Below are positions 8,287 to 17,079 of a stretch of 64,000 nucleotides of DNA, one piece after another. Positions within the stretch are counted from its first letter, which is position 1. Each line of letters begins with the position of its first letter. The notes beneath the pieces were generated by a model. It saw only the letters and a list, made by a program, of their open reading frames with translations. It was not told where the DNA came from and did not search any database. A program made the position numbers and the translations under genes. This DNA comes from Flagellimonas amoyensis (GTDB lineage Bacteria; Bacteroidota; Bacteroidia; Flavobacteriales; Flavobacteriaceae): NCBI RefSeq assembly GCF_003058265.1, contig NZ_QBUK01000002.1, forward strand, positions 372,001 through 436,000, given 5' to 3'.

Positions 8287-10101
8287 ATGGCCCATATTTC
8301 TCTCTTTTTAAAGAATATCTGTTCCCAATTTTCATTTCTTTTGGGAGCATGCATTTTTGTTTCCCAAGTTTCTGCCCAGCAGATACATTCCCATAATGAT
8401 TATGAGCAGGCCGTTCCCTTTTGGAATGCCTATTCAAGTGGGGCAAACTCCATCGAAGTGGACATCTTTTTAAAGAACGGCATCCTTTATGCCACCCACG
8501 AAGCATCAGAAATAAAACCCGACCGTACCATTGAAAACCTATATCTGCAACCCATCGAAAAAATACTTTCGTTGGGCTTGGGGACCCAAAAATCCCTGCA
8601 GTTGTTGATCGATATCAAATCGGAGGCCGAGCCTACCCTAAAAATTTTGGTCTCCTTACTGGAAGCATACCCCCATATCACTGAAAATGAAAAAATAACC
8701 TTGGTCATTTCAGGGAGCCGACCGCCTGCAGAAAAATATGTGGACTACCCATCCTTCATAACGTTCGATTACCAGAGTCTGGAAACCCTGGACAATGCAG
8801 AGGCATGGAGCAAAGTGGCCTTGATCAGCCTCAACTTCAAAAAAACATCTTCATGGAACGGATTGGGAAGATTGACCGCGGAAGACCTTGTCAAAGTAAA
8901 GCAGACCATTGATAAGGCCCATAGCCTTGGCAAACCTTTCAGGTTTTGGGCCACTCCCGATACAAAAACCGCATGGAGGTCACTCAGTGCTCTCGGTGTT
9001 GATTTCATCAATACGGACCAACCATTTGCCTGTTCGGAATTTATGACCTCACTGACCGAGCGAACGTACCGGAACAAAATCTTTTCGGAAGTCTACACCC
9101 CTACTTATGCCCCTGACCAAACTGATCGGCCTTTAAAAAATATCATTCTCCTCATTGGCGATGGCAATGGTCTTTCCCAAATCTCTGCTGCTACTTTGGC
9201 CAATGGTGGCGCATTGACGTTGACGCAGCTTAGGAGCATTGGCTTTTTGAAAACGGCCTCCACGGACGATTTTACCACAGATTCCGCTGCTGCCGGGACG
9301 GCTTTGGCCACGGGGAGCAAGACCTACAACCGTTCCATAGGTCTGGATACCTTGCGACAACCACTCGCCAATATGCCCGAAATGTTGTCCAAATACGGAT
9401 ATGTTTCCGGTTGTATCACTACGGATAAACTTACCGGGGCGACTCCTGCTTCTTTTTATGCCCACCAAGAAGATCGGTCCATGACTTCCGAAATAGCCTC
9501 AGATCTTCCAAAGGGCCAACTCTCCTTATTTGTGGGGGGCGGGAAAAAGGACTTCAACGATCCAAAAGACCTATCCGGTTTCACCCTTCTTGACCGTATA
9601 GAAACCATAGGAAGTTCCAAACACGATAAGGTTGGCCATTTCCTTGCAGACGGCGATGTACCCAGCATTTTGGAAGGCCGGGAAAATATACTTGCGGAGA
9701 CCACCAAAAACAGTATCGCCTTCCTACAGGCCAAGAACAAGCCTTTCTTTTTGATGGTGGAAGGCGCCAAAATAGATAAGTACGCCCACCAAAACAACGC
9801 ACCAGGCCTGATAAGCGAGGGAATCGATTTTGATAGGGCCATAACCGAGGCCATCAAGTTTGCAGACACATCGGGCAACACGCTCGTCATTATTACCGCA
9901 GACCATGAGACCTCGGGGTTCAGCATTCCACAAGGCAGCCTCAACGCACATACTGTCGAAGGGGATTTTACCACCTTCGATCACACGGCAGCCATGGTCC
10001 CTATTTTTGCCTATGGGCCTCATTCCCAAAAATTTCAGGGCGTTTATGAGAACAATGAGGTCGTTCATAAGATCATGGAAATCCTACAGGACTCCCATTG
10101 A
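8287..10101 (+). CDS. Secreted GDPD/PI-PLC-like phosphodiesterase fused to alkaline phosphatase
   Basis: A 604-residue exported two-domain enzyme; the start at 8287 gives a signal peptide ending at SQVSAQ (an upstream ATG at 8257 is possible). The first half (about 20-265) is a GDPD/PI-PLC superfamily barrel with HSHNDYEQ, SIEVDIF and ATHE motifs. The second half (about 285-600) is an alkaline phosphatase: IGDGNGLS metal ligand, catalytic TTDSAAAG serine, KIDKYAHQNN, TADHETSG and a late FDHTAAMVP histidine. I infer sequential action: a diester is cut, then the monoester is dephosphorylated. A LacI operator lies upstream and a strong terminator downstream, so it is probably monocistronic. Confidence 0.85.
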   Translation: MAHISLFLKNICSQFSFLLGACIFVSQVSAQQIHSHNDYEQAVPFWNAYSSGANSIEVDIFLKNGILYATHEASEIKPDRTIENLYLQPIEKILSLGLGTQKSLQLLIDIKSEAEPTLKILVSLLEAYPHITENEKITLVISGSRPPAEKYVDYPSFITFDYQSLETLDNAEAWSKVALISLNFKKTSSWNGLGRLTAEDLVKVKQTIDKAHSLGKPFRFWATPDTKTAWRSLSALGVDFINTDQPFACSEFMTSLTERTYRNKIFSEVYTPTYAPDQTDRPLKNIILLIGDGNGLSQISAATLANGGALTLTQLRSIGFLKTASTDDFTTDSAAAGTALATGSKTYNRSIGLDTLRQPLANMPEMLSKYGYVSGCITTDKLTGATPASFYAHQEDRSMTSEIASDLPKGQLSLFVGGGKKDFNDPKDLSGFTLLDRIETIGSSKHDKVGHFLADGDVPSILEGRENILAETTKNSIAFLQAKNKPFFLMVEGAKIDKYAHQNNAPGLISEGIDFDRAITEAIKFADTSGNTLVIITADHETSGFSIPQGSLNAHTVEGDFTTFDHTAAMVPIFAYGPHSQKFQGVYENNEVVHKIMEILQDSH

Positions 10102-10149
10102 TTTCTCCACAATTTAAGTTTAGTTAGCACTTTTAGTTGGTGCGGAAGT

Positions 10150-10177
10150 CCGGGGGCATTTGTTCCCGGGCTTTTTT
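10150..10177 (+). terminator. Rho-independent terminator
   Basis: CCGGGGG, loop CATTTG, TTCCCGG (two G-T pairs), then GC and six T residues. It lies 49 bp after the GDPD-phosphatase stop codon and separates that gene from the sulfatase unit. Confidence 0.8.
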
Positions 10178-10322
10178 GATTTCAAACTACATATTGAAGG
10201 GTTTCCATAAACTCTCCTTTTACAATTCCCAATGACCATCCAAAGTGGATGATCCCCGGCAACAGGTTTCCATTTGAACAACCATCAAGACATTTTATGA
10301 TTTTTTGATAAAACGAAACAAA

Positions 10323-10338
10323 ATGCAAAGGTTTGCAT
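10323..10338. promoter_or_regulatory. LacI-type operator (site 4, sulfatase)
   Basis: ATGCAAAGGTTTGCAT, identical to site 2, lies 80 bp upstream of the sulfatase start. It marks the sulfatase as a member of the same regulon. Confidence 0.75.
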
Positions 10339-10418
10339 AAAATAACAGGTCATTTCTTCCATATAATTGAACAAATAGGATTTATTTGTTTACTTGAACA
10401 GACTAAAGCTCCATCATT

Positions 10419-11999
10419 GTGTATACCATATTACGAAAAGTCACCCTTGTCGCATTTCTTTCAACTGTGTTCGGATGCGTCAACCCAACACAAAAATCCG
10501 CCGATAACGAAGACTTGTCGCAGAATAGGGACAGACCCAATATCCTCTTTGTTTTTGCGGACGATCAGTCATGGTTGCATACCAGTGCATTTGGGGACAA
10601 AGTGGTAAAAACCCCTGCATTTGACAGAATTGCGGAAGAAGGGGTCCTCTTTACGCATTCTTTTACAGCCAGCCCCTCGTGTACCCCATCCAGAAGTGCG
10701 GTCATCAGCGGCCAGGACATATGGCGTATAGGGCAGGCTGGGGTTCTGTTTGGCTCCATTCCTGCCGATCTGAAAATTTATCCCCATATGTTGGAAGAAT
10801 CGGGCTATCATGTGGGCTATACCGGAAAAGGATGGCTTCCTGGTGACTTTGGGGCCTTGGGCCTCAAAAAAGACCCTATTGGCACCCCATACAACAGCAA
10901 ATTGGAGGGGCATCTTGCCCGTGGAGTGGACAAACGGGACTATACCAAAAATTTCAAGGATTTTTTAACGGACCGCAAGGACGGGCAACCCTTCTGCTTT
11001 TGGTTTGGATCCACTGAGCCACACCGGGTCTATGAAGAGGGTGTGGGGAAAATGAGCGGAAAAAAAGTGGAAGATGTGGAAGTGCCCCCTTTTTGGCCCA
11101 ACGATGATGTGGTGAAAAGCGATATACTGGATTATTATTACGAAATAGAGTGGTACGACTCCCATTTGGCCAGTATGCTCAACATATTGGAAGAACAGGG
11201 AGAACTGGACAATACGCTGATTGTCGTTACATCGGACAATGGGATGCCCTTTCCCCGGGCAAAGACCACCTTATATGATTGGGGAACCAGAATGCCTTTG
11301 GCCATACGTTGGGGCAACAAGATCAAAGGGGGACGAGTTGTGGATGACCTCGTGTCCCATACCGACTTTGCGCCCACTTTCCTTGAAGCTGCCGGCTTGG
11401 ATATCCCTACCGAAATGACAGGGAAAAGTCTACTCCCCATCCTCATGTCGGAGAAAGAAGGTGAGGTTGAAAAGGAAAGGGACCATATTTTTACCGCAAC
11501 CGAAAGACATACATGGTGCAGGCCGGAAGGGGCCACATATCCAGCCCGCGCCATTCGCTCCAAGGAATATCTGTATATCCGAAATTTTGAATCGGAGCGG
11601 TGGCCCACAGGAGGACCGGATTTTGTTTCATCCAACCGAACCTATCATGGCGATGTGGATGCCAGTCCCACAAAGACCTTCATCCTAGAACATGCTGCGC
11701 AATACCCTGAGGAATATGAATGGAATTTCGGAAAAAGACCTATGGAAGAACTTTACAAGATAGCCGACGATCCAGGTCAGACCAAGAACTTGGCGTATGA
11801 TCCAGAATACCAATCCTACAAAAATGCCATGTGGAATCAACTCAAAACACATTTGGAAGAAACAGGAGATCCCAGAATACTGGGGCTCGACCCTTGGCAG
11901 GGATACATCTACCACCAAATAGATGGCTTCGGGGCCAGCTACAACCTAAGCCTTCCTGAAGATGTAAGGAACAGGCACGCTTTAAGACCAGGCAACTAG
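10419..11999 (+). CDS. Sulfatase (formylglycine-dependent, heparan N-sulfatase-like)
   Basis: A 526-residue probable lipoprotein sulfatase. The signature SPSCTPSR gives Cys88 as the residue to be converted to formylglycine; the N-terminal metal-binding stretch NILFVFADDQSW and VTSDNGMPFPRAKTTLYDWG are also typical of the family. A lipobox-like VFGC (Cys20) suggests anchoring. The start codon is GTG; no ATG lies in frame nearby. A LacI-type operator is upstream and a secreted unknown protein follows after 52 bp. It would remove sulfate esters or sulfamates from the ligand handled by the SusCD system; the exact substrate is unknown. Activation needs a formylglycine-generating enzyme, which is not in this window. 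Confidence 0.9.
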   Translation: MYTILRKVTLVAFLSTVFGCVNPTQKSADNEDLSQNRDRPNILFVFADDQSWLHTSAFGDKVVKTPAFDRIAEEGVLFTHSFTASPSCTPSRSAVISGQDIWRIGQAGVLFGSIPADLKIYPHMLEESGYHVGYTGKGWLPGDFGALGLKKDPIGTPYNSKLEGHLARGVDKRDYTKNFKDFLTDRKDGQPFCFWFGSTEPHRVYEEGVGKMSGKKVEDVEVPPFWPNDDVVKSDILDYYYEIEWYDSHLASMLNILEEQGELDNTLIVVTSDNGMPFPRAKTTLYDWGTRMPLAIRWGNKIKGGRVVDDLVSHTDFAPTFLEAAGLDIPTEMTGKSLLPILMSEKEGEVEKERDHIFTATERHTWCRPEGATYPARAIRSKEYLYIRNFESERWPTGGPDFVSSNRTYHGDVDASPTKTFILEHAAQYPEEYEWNFGKRPMEELYKIADDPGQTKNLAYDPEYQSYKNAMWNQLKTHLEETGDPRILGLDPWQGYIYHQIDGFGASYNLSLPEDVRNRHALRPGN

Positions 12000-12051
12000 G
12001 CAGGTTTTTTCGGGACACTTCGATTTTGAACTCTCTTCAACAAACCAAAAA

Positions 12052-13008
12052 ATGATTCAACGAATAACTGTTTTCTTTTTTTGTTGCCCAAAAGGACCTT
12101 TAAGATTAGTGCACTTTGTAATTCCATTGCTGCTATCTCCTTTCCCGATATGGTCCCAGAAAGTGAGGAATGTTCCCGAAGCATTCAAGGCCATCGACAC
12201 CAGCCCAACCACAGTCCATATAAAAAACACCCTCGTTGTTCCTACTGAAAATGGGCATTTTCAAGGGATTCAGGTAATGGAGACCCAGGGAAGAAAAAAA
12301 CTTTTGGTTTCCGGGAGTTCATTACACCAATCTTATATCCTACAAATGGATATGGAAAGCCAAAAGACCGACACCCTTATCACACTCATGAAAGAACCGT
12401 TCCGGCATGCAGGAGGAATCCAAGTGAGCAATGGATATCTTGCGGTAGGGATCGAGGACAATTTCAAAAAGACCAGTGCAAAGGCCTGCATCTACAATTA
12501 CGGGAATGGCAATCTTTATAAGTCGATACCCGATGTCATCATCGATAGGACAGGGGAAGCCAAAAGGCCGACAAGCGGCGCCACTGGACTACTAAAACTC
12601 GGCGAGGGTTACTTGATGGTGGTGGCCAACTGGGATTCCCGAATCTGGGATTTTTATGCTGTTGAACCCGAAAGTGGAAAGTACAGGTTGCTTAAAAGTT
12701 TTGACGCTCCAAAGGATTGGGCAAGTTATCAATCCATCAACCTCATCATGGATGAAAAGGACATCTTTGCCATCGGGTTCTATGCGGAAATGAAAACCGG
12801 GTGTGCCGACCTTATTTATGTGAGCAGTATTAATCAATTCGAACCACAAATGGAAAAGATTGCAACAAAGCTTTTCACTTGTACAAATGGAGTGGATTTT
12901 ATTGGTGCTGCAGGCTTAGAGGTTGATTATGGGGAGAAATTGCATATTTGGGCGACCCAAAAAAATGCCTCCGAAGATATTGCAATCAACATATTTTCAC
13001 AAAAATAA
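12052..13008 (+). CDS. Secreted protein of unknown function, possibly beta-propeller
   Basis: A 318-residue protein I cannot assign to a named family. The N-terminus is hydrophobic (about residues 20-36, ending IWSQ) and looks like a signal peptide, perhaps from a slightly later start. The rest consists of short beta-strand segments with recurring patterns such as GGIQVSNGYLAVGIED and SGATGLLKLGEGYLMVVANWD, which suggests a propeller. It follows the sulfatase by 52 bp on the same strand and so probably shares the LacI operator. The style resembles the insertion in the PI-PLC-like lipoprotein at 1366-3267. Confidence 0.6.
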   Translation: MIQRITVFFFCCPKGPLRLVHFVIPLLLSPFPIWSQKVRNVPEAFKAIDTSPTTVHIKNTLVVPTENGHFQGIQVMETQGRKKLLVSGSSLHQSYILQMDMESQKTDTLITLMKEPFRHAGGIQVSNGYLAVGIEDNFKKTSAKACIYNYGNGNLYKSIPDVIIDRTGEAKRPTSGATGLLKLGEGYLMVVANWDSRIWDFYAVEPESGKYRLLKSFDAPKDWASYQSINLIMDEKDIFAIGFYAEMKTGCADLIYVSSINQFEPQMEKIATKLFTCTNGVDFIGAAGLEVDYGEKLHIWATQKNASEDIAINIFSQK

Positions 13009-13080
13009 GGGGATTCCCTAGCTACTTTCTCAAAAACTTCCCTAAACTGCTTTTCGACTTTTATAGGAGGTTATTATGTC

Positions 13081-14245
13081 TTAGCTGTACTAGCCACTAC
13101 TTAACCTGACAGTTTTGGTTAATCTGACACTTGAAAAGAACTTTTAAGCTCATTGTGATCGATAAGCTTTTCTTTTGCTAAAAGTATGGAATCCTCGAAA
13201 GTCTGCAAAGGTGTCTTGCCATAGCAGTGTTTTCCTGTGTGCGTCCTCTCGGAGTTGTACCATCCGATCCACTGATCCAGGGCATTCTGCAACTCTTCAA
13301 TGGACTTGTAGACCTTCTTTCTAAAGGTGACAAAGAAGAATTCATTCCGCATGGTCTTGTGGAAACGTTCACAGATTCCATTGGTCTGCGGACTCTTTGC
13401 CTTGGTCTTGGTGTGGTCGATGTCCTCAATGGTCAGGTAAAGCGGGTATTCGTGGTGCTCCCGTTTTCGACAGTACTCGGTTCCCCTGTCGGTCAATATG
13501 CGCAGCAAGGGAGGCCCTTTCTGCTGAAAGAAGGGGATTACCCTGTCATTGAGAAGGTCGGCGGCCGTAATGGCGTTCTTGCGGTCATAAAGCTTTACGA
13601 ACGATACCTTGCAATAGGTGTCGATAAAGGTCTGCGCATAGATCCGGCCGATCCCTTTGACGGAACCGACATAGTAGGTGTCCTGTGCGCCCAGATAGCC
13701 CGGATGGTGCGTTTCTATCTCCCCGTGGGCCTGTTTCTCCTCCTTTGCACGTTCCAGGGCCTATAACTGGTCCTCGGTCAGTAGGCGGATTTGACCTCCA
13801 AGGCCTTCAACCGCTTTTTAAAGGTCTCTAGGTCATGGCGCAACCAAACACTCCGTACACCACCGGGAGATATGAACGTTCCCCGCTTCTTCAGTTCATT
13901 GGAAACACGTAACTGTCCATAGGCAGGAAGCTCGGTGGCCATCGCTACAACGGCCTTCTCAATTTCTTCGCCGATACGGTTCTTCAGAATTGGCTTCTTT
14001 CTCGAAATTTCTTGGAGAGCCAGCTCTCCACCCTGTTCATAAAGTTCTTTGAACCTATAAAAACTATCCCGACTATATCCCATGACCTTACAGGCTTGGG
14101 ATACATTGCCCAACTGCTTGGCAAGTTCCAGCAGTCCTAACTTTGGTTTGATAATCTTCTCTTCTGTACTCATCTGACAAATCTAATTTAAGGGTTAAAC
14201 TAATTTATTAAGATTGTCAGATTAAGTCTTAACTATTACAGCTTA
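13081..14245. mobile_element. IS481-like insertion sequence, degenerate
   Basis: About 1.17 kb, flanked by imperfect 31-bp inverted ends (24 of 31 match; shared blocks AGCTGTA and ACTTAA-CTGACA). It carries one transposase gene on the minus strand that is broken. I see no clear target-site duplication. Confidence 0.65.
13119..14173 (-). pseudogene. IS481-family transposase, frameshifted
   Basis: The N-terminal part (13778-14173) has the helix-turn-helix of IS481 transposases ([17 protein letters not shown]). The C-terminal part (13119 to about 13760) is an rve integrase core with LTDRGTEYC, SPQTNGICERFHKT and the tail WIGWYNSERTH. Joining them needs a frame change near 13780, and an in-frame TAG at 13761-13763 must also be crossed (LTEDQL-stop-ALERAKEE). 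Together the parts make a normal length of about 350 residues. I take it as inactive. Confidence 0.8.
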
Positions 14246-14322
14246 GCTTCTGAAATTGTTCTGTCTTATTGGAATAAATCTGCATAACCTTCTGCATGTC
14301 CTCCCTATTTTCCCTTGTAAGA
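14229..14322 (-). pseudogene. Relic of tyrosine-recombinase C-terminus (1)
   Basis: Read on the minus strand the gap between the two insertion sequences encodes LTRENREDMQKVMQIYSN and a short tail ending at a TAA inside the IS481 end. It resembles the C-terminal tail KIGEDMQNLIDHMQ of the intact integrase at 37749. Everything upstream has been cut away by the IS3-like element. Confidence 0.45.
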
Positions 14323-14348
14323 TGTAAGCTCCCCCTAGATAGAACTGC

Positions 14349-15188
14349 TCATTTTTCTATAACTTCATCAAAGTTATCGTTTTTAATTCCTTGAGCGGTA
14401 CCGCACAAGGAATTAAGCTCCAGATATTGTTTGGGGGACACATATCCCAGGGCCTTGTTAGGTCTGTAATTGTTGTAATCGTCCATCCAAATCCGTGCCT
14501 GTTCCCTTACCTGATCGATGTCCTCAAAGATGAACCTGTTGAGGGTCCCTCTCCTAAAACTGCCGTTGAACCGTCCCATAAAAGCGTTCTGGGTCGGTTT
14601 TCCCGGTTGTATATATTTGAACTCTATTCCGTGCATCTCGCTCCATTGGGAGGTGAGCTTTGCTATGAATTCAGGGCCGTTGTCCATTCGTATCCGCCTG
14701 GGCTTCCCCCTTCGGTTTATCAGATGGTTCAAGACCCATACCACCTGGTTGCTTGTCAGGGAAAAGTCCACTTCGATGTGCAGCGCCTCTCTGTTGTAAT
14801 CGTCCATGATGTTGAGTGCCCTGAACCGCCGTCTGTTCTCTAGGACATCGGTGACAAAGTCCATGCTCCAAGTATGGTCCGCCTCCGCTGGGACCTCCAA
14901 AGGTTCCATTACACGTGACGGCAGGCGTTTCTTTGCCTTTCTTCTCAAGGGCAGTCCAAGTGCCCTGTAGACACAGTAAACGCGGTTATGGTTCCATGGC
15001 CTCCCCTCCGCCCTCAAACGGTGATGGGCTATCCAGAAACCCTCCTCCGGATGTTCCCTGGCCTTTTCCCGAAGGGCCTGTTGAATCTCGCCGTCATCCT
15101 TTGGCAACGGACTGTAATAATAAACGCTCTTGCTGATATTAAGGACACAGCACGCCCCTGATGCCGTAATGGGCAAAATCCTTGCCAA
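14349..15188 (-). CDS. IS3-family transposase OrfB, catalytic Glu replaced by Gly
   Basis: A 279-residue rve-type integrase core of an IS3-family (IS407-like) element. The first two catalytic acids are present in WSMDFVTD and RMDNGPEF. The third motif reads QNAFMGRFNGSF, where this family normally has ...ERFNGSF; codon GGA replaces the expected GAA or GAG. Without that Glu the enzyme should be dead. The start used is TTG; OrfB lies in the same frame as OrfA, separated by a TGA at 15210-15212, and the -1 frame that starts at the A7G run ends at 15139. A second small lesion near the junction is therefore likely. Confidence 0.85.
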   Translation of the reverse strand: MARILPITASGACCVLNISKSVYYYSPLPKDDGEIQQALREKAREHPEEGFWIAHHRLRAEGRPWNHNRVYCVYRALGLPLRRKAKKRLPSRVMEPLEVPAEADHTWSMDFVTDVLENRRRFRALNIMDDYNREALHIEVDFSLTSNQVVWVLNHLINRRGKPRRIRMDNGPEFIAKLTSQWSEMHGIEFKYIQPGKPTQNAFMGRFNGSFRRGTLNRFIFEDIDQVREQARIWMDDYNNYRPNKALGYVSPKQYLELNSLCGTAQGIKNDNFDEVIEK

Positions 15189-15209
15189 TGCTTCGCTTAC
15201 GGCAGGACC

Positions 15210-15476
15210 TCAGAGCTTTTTTTCGATGATCTCCTTTGCCATTTGGTGGTCCAGGGCCAAGGTGGCGTACATCTGCTTGAGCTTGCGGTTCTCCTCCTCG
15301 AGCTCCTTGAAGCGCTTGAGCTCCTTGCCGCTCATACCGGCGTACTTCGAACGCCACTTGTAAAATGCCGCAGAGCTGACCCCGTGGTCACGGGTTATCT
15401 CGGCAACGGACTTGCCGTTGTCGAACTCCTTTAAAATCATTGCAATCTGTGTTGGTGAAAATTTGCTCTTCCTCAT
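15210..15476 (-). CDS. IS3-family transposase OrfA
   Basis: An 88-residue DNA-binding protein. The helix-turn-helix KSVAEITRDHGVSSAAFYKW is followed by a leucine-zipper-like coiled coil (ELEEENRKLKQMYATLAL) and the tail EIIEKKL. An A7G run lies just before its stop, the usual place for the programmed -1 shift that makes OrfAB in IS3 elements. In this copy the shifted frame closes after about 25 codons, so a full OrfAB cannot be made. Confidence 0.88.
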   Translation of the reverse strand: MRKSKFSPTQIAMILKEFDNGKSVAEITRDHGVSSAAFYKWRSKYAGMSGKELKRFKELEEENRKLKQMYATLALDHQMAKEIIEKKL

Positions 15477-15572
15477 AACGCTGTTTAAAATTAAGATTAT
15501 TATTCTACTTTTAAACAGTTCGGTTTTAAGGGGAGCTTACAAATTACTCATCGCCATTACCCCGGCTTCTTT

Positions 15573-16835
15573 TTAATTCAACATTTTGTTTAAACCTTCT
15601 TTCTCAAATAAAATCCGACCAACCTTTATGTCCGACCAACCTTTTTTTAGCTGATAAGTAAAAGTAGGGGTGTTATCAATCAACTCACAATCGATATAAT
15701 AATTTTCAATTTGTCTGTTTGAAACACTTTTTAGCTCTTGAATGTGAGTAGAAATAAAAAAATATGACTTTTTGAATTTGCTTAATCCATTTATTGTTGT
15801 TCTACAAATTTCAAAACCATCTTCCACATTTGTACCACTAAAAAGTTCATCAAAAACAGCAAAGCATTTTTTCCCATTTGTTACTTGTTCGACTACTTTT
15901 TTAAGGTTCATCACTTCGGTCATAAAATGGCTGTATCCGTTTAAAATATCATCTCTTCTGTTGATTTCAATTGAAAAGTAATCACAAAATGGAATTTCCC
16001 CTTTTGATGCTGGTATGCCAAGTCCTAAATGACCAAAATACATACAAAGTCCAATAGCTTTAAGAAAAGTTGATTTTCCAGACATATTTGGTCCGTTTAA
16101 CACGATTACATTGCTGCTGGTTTCCAGATTGTTTTTGACTGGATTTTCTAATAATGGATGGTAAAAATCACTAAGATTGATCTTGTCTTTGGTAAAAATT
16201 GGAAATGAAAAATTGTTTTCTATGATCCCTATATGAATCGATAGATATGACTCGAACAGAAAAAAAGCTTCCCAAAAAGGCCTTACCAATTCCTTCCTTT
16301 TTAGTTCATTGATTTTTTCTGTCAATTCAATTACATGATTGTCCTTAAGTCCCTTTTCTCTAATTATATGCTCAAACTTATGAAGTCCAAAACTTGATAG
16401 GAACTGCAATATTTGTTTTATGTTCAAAGCATATTCCTTTGGAAAAGCTTCTAATCTCAATCTGGTAAAATATTTGGACTCCAAACGATGGAAAAACAAA
16501 ACCAATTGATTAAGCTTGCTTGTATATCTTGCTTTCTCTTGTTTTGAAGCAAACAGTTTATATTTCAGCTTTTTCTTTGAAAGGTCCTCGATTTTTTCAT
16601 CATTAAGGAAAAAATGAACTTCGTTTAAGTATAGAACAGTATATGAATAGTCCTTTAGTATTTTCTCATTTTCAGAAAATCCTTTAAGGATATTCTGCCG
16701 TTGAATTATGTCCGTAGTCGATTCTAATGGTTTTCCAAGAATTTCAAGGATTTTGTTCCTTGAAAATACATTCAGAGAATAGTCGAATATTGGTAAAAGT
16801 TCACTTTCTATATTTAAGTCTTTAATATTATTCAT
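15573..16835 (-). CDS. Short MutS-family ATPase
   Basis: A 420-residue protein with a MutS core/lever helical region (about 1-230) and the MutS ATPase domain (about 230-400). Walker A is GPNMSGKST, followed by IPASKGEIPFCDYF, a region with INRRDDILNGYSHFMTEV, and Walker B FAVFDELFSGTN. It lacks the mismatch-binding and connector domains of MutS (over 800 residues), as well as a Smr domain. It therefore belongs with short MutS homologues of unknown role. It is visibly more AT-rich than its neighbours and is stranded between two insertion sequences, suggesting separate acquisition. Confidence 0.85.
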   Translation of the reverse strand: MNNIKDLNIESELLPIFDYSLNVFSRNKILEILGKPLESTTDIIQRQNILKGFSENEKILKDYSYTVLYLNEVHFFLNDEKIEDLSKKKLKYKLFASKQEKARYTSKLNQLVLFFHRLESKYFTRLRLEAFPKEYALNIKQILQFLSSFGLHKFEHIIREKGLKDNHVIELTEKINELKRKELVRPFWEAFFLFESYLSIHIGIIENNFSFPIFTKDKINLSDFYHPLLENPVKNNLETSSNVIVLNGPNMSGKSTFLKAIGLCMYFGHLGLGIPASKGEIPFCDYFSIEINRRDDILNGYSHFMTEVMNLKKVVEQVTNGKKCFAVFDELFSGTNVEDGFEICRTTINGLSKFKKSYFFISTHIQELKSVSNRQIENYYIDCELIDNTPTFTYQLKKGWSDIKVGRILFEKEGLNKMLN

Positions 16836-16958
16836 TTTCTATTCAAAGAGTTCGGTTTTCAACTTGCAAGTAACTAGATAATATGGATGTAAAATACATC
16901 TATATACTGCTAAAATGGAGTAAAATTGATGAATTTGATCAATTCTTACTGGAAAGCT

Positions 16959-17059
16959 TTACTTACCAACCATTTTTTCAACCAGTATCCTCATATCTTC
17001 TCCTACTTTCTTTTCCAATACCCTAGCATAAATTTGTACGTCTTCAAACGAATCTGAAC
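16959..17059 (-). pseudogene. Relic of tyrosine-recombinase C-terminus (2)
   Basis: The minus strand encodes SFEDVQIYARVLEKK followed by VGEDMRILVEKMVGK and a stop. This matches the end of the catalytic domain and tail of the intact integrase (TQIYARVLEHKIGEDMQ) and includes the nucleophile-bearing IYARV. The rest of the gene has been removed at the border of the IS3-like element. Confidence 0.75.
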
Positions 17060-17079
17060 TGGCCCAGTACAAAGTTAAG

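Larger units (their letters stand above)
14323..15541. mobile_element. IS3-family insertion sequence (copy A)
   Basis: About 1.22 kb bounded by inverted ends starting TGTAAGCTCCCC on both sides, with a further GAACTG match a few bases inside. It holds orfA and orfB on the minus strand. No target duplication is obvious. Confidence 0.8.

Noticed and set aside
13119-14173. Programmed frameshift in the IS481-like transposase
   Set aside because: No slippery heptamer is present near 13780 and an additional in-frame TAG follows, which fits decay better.
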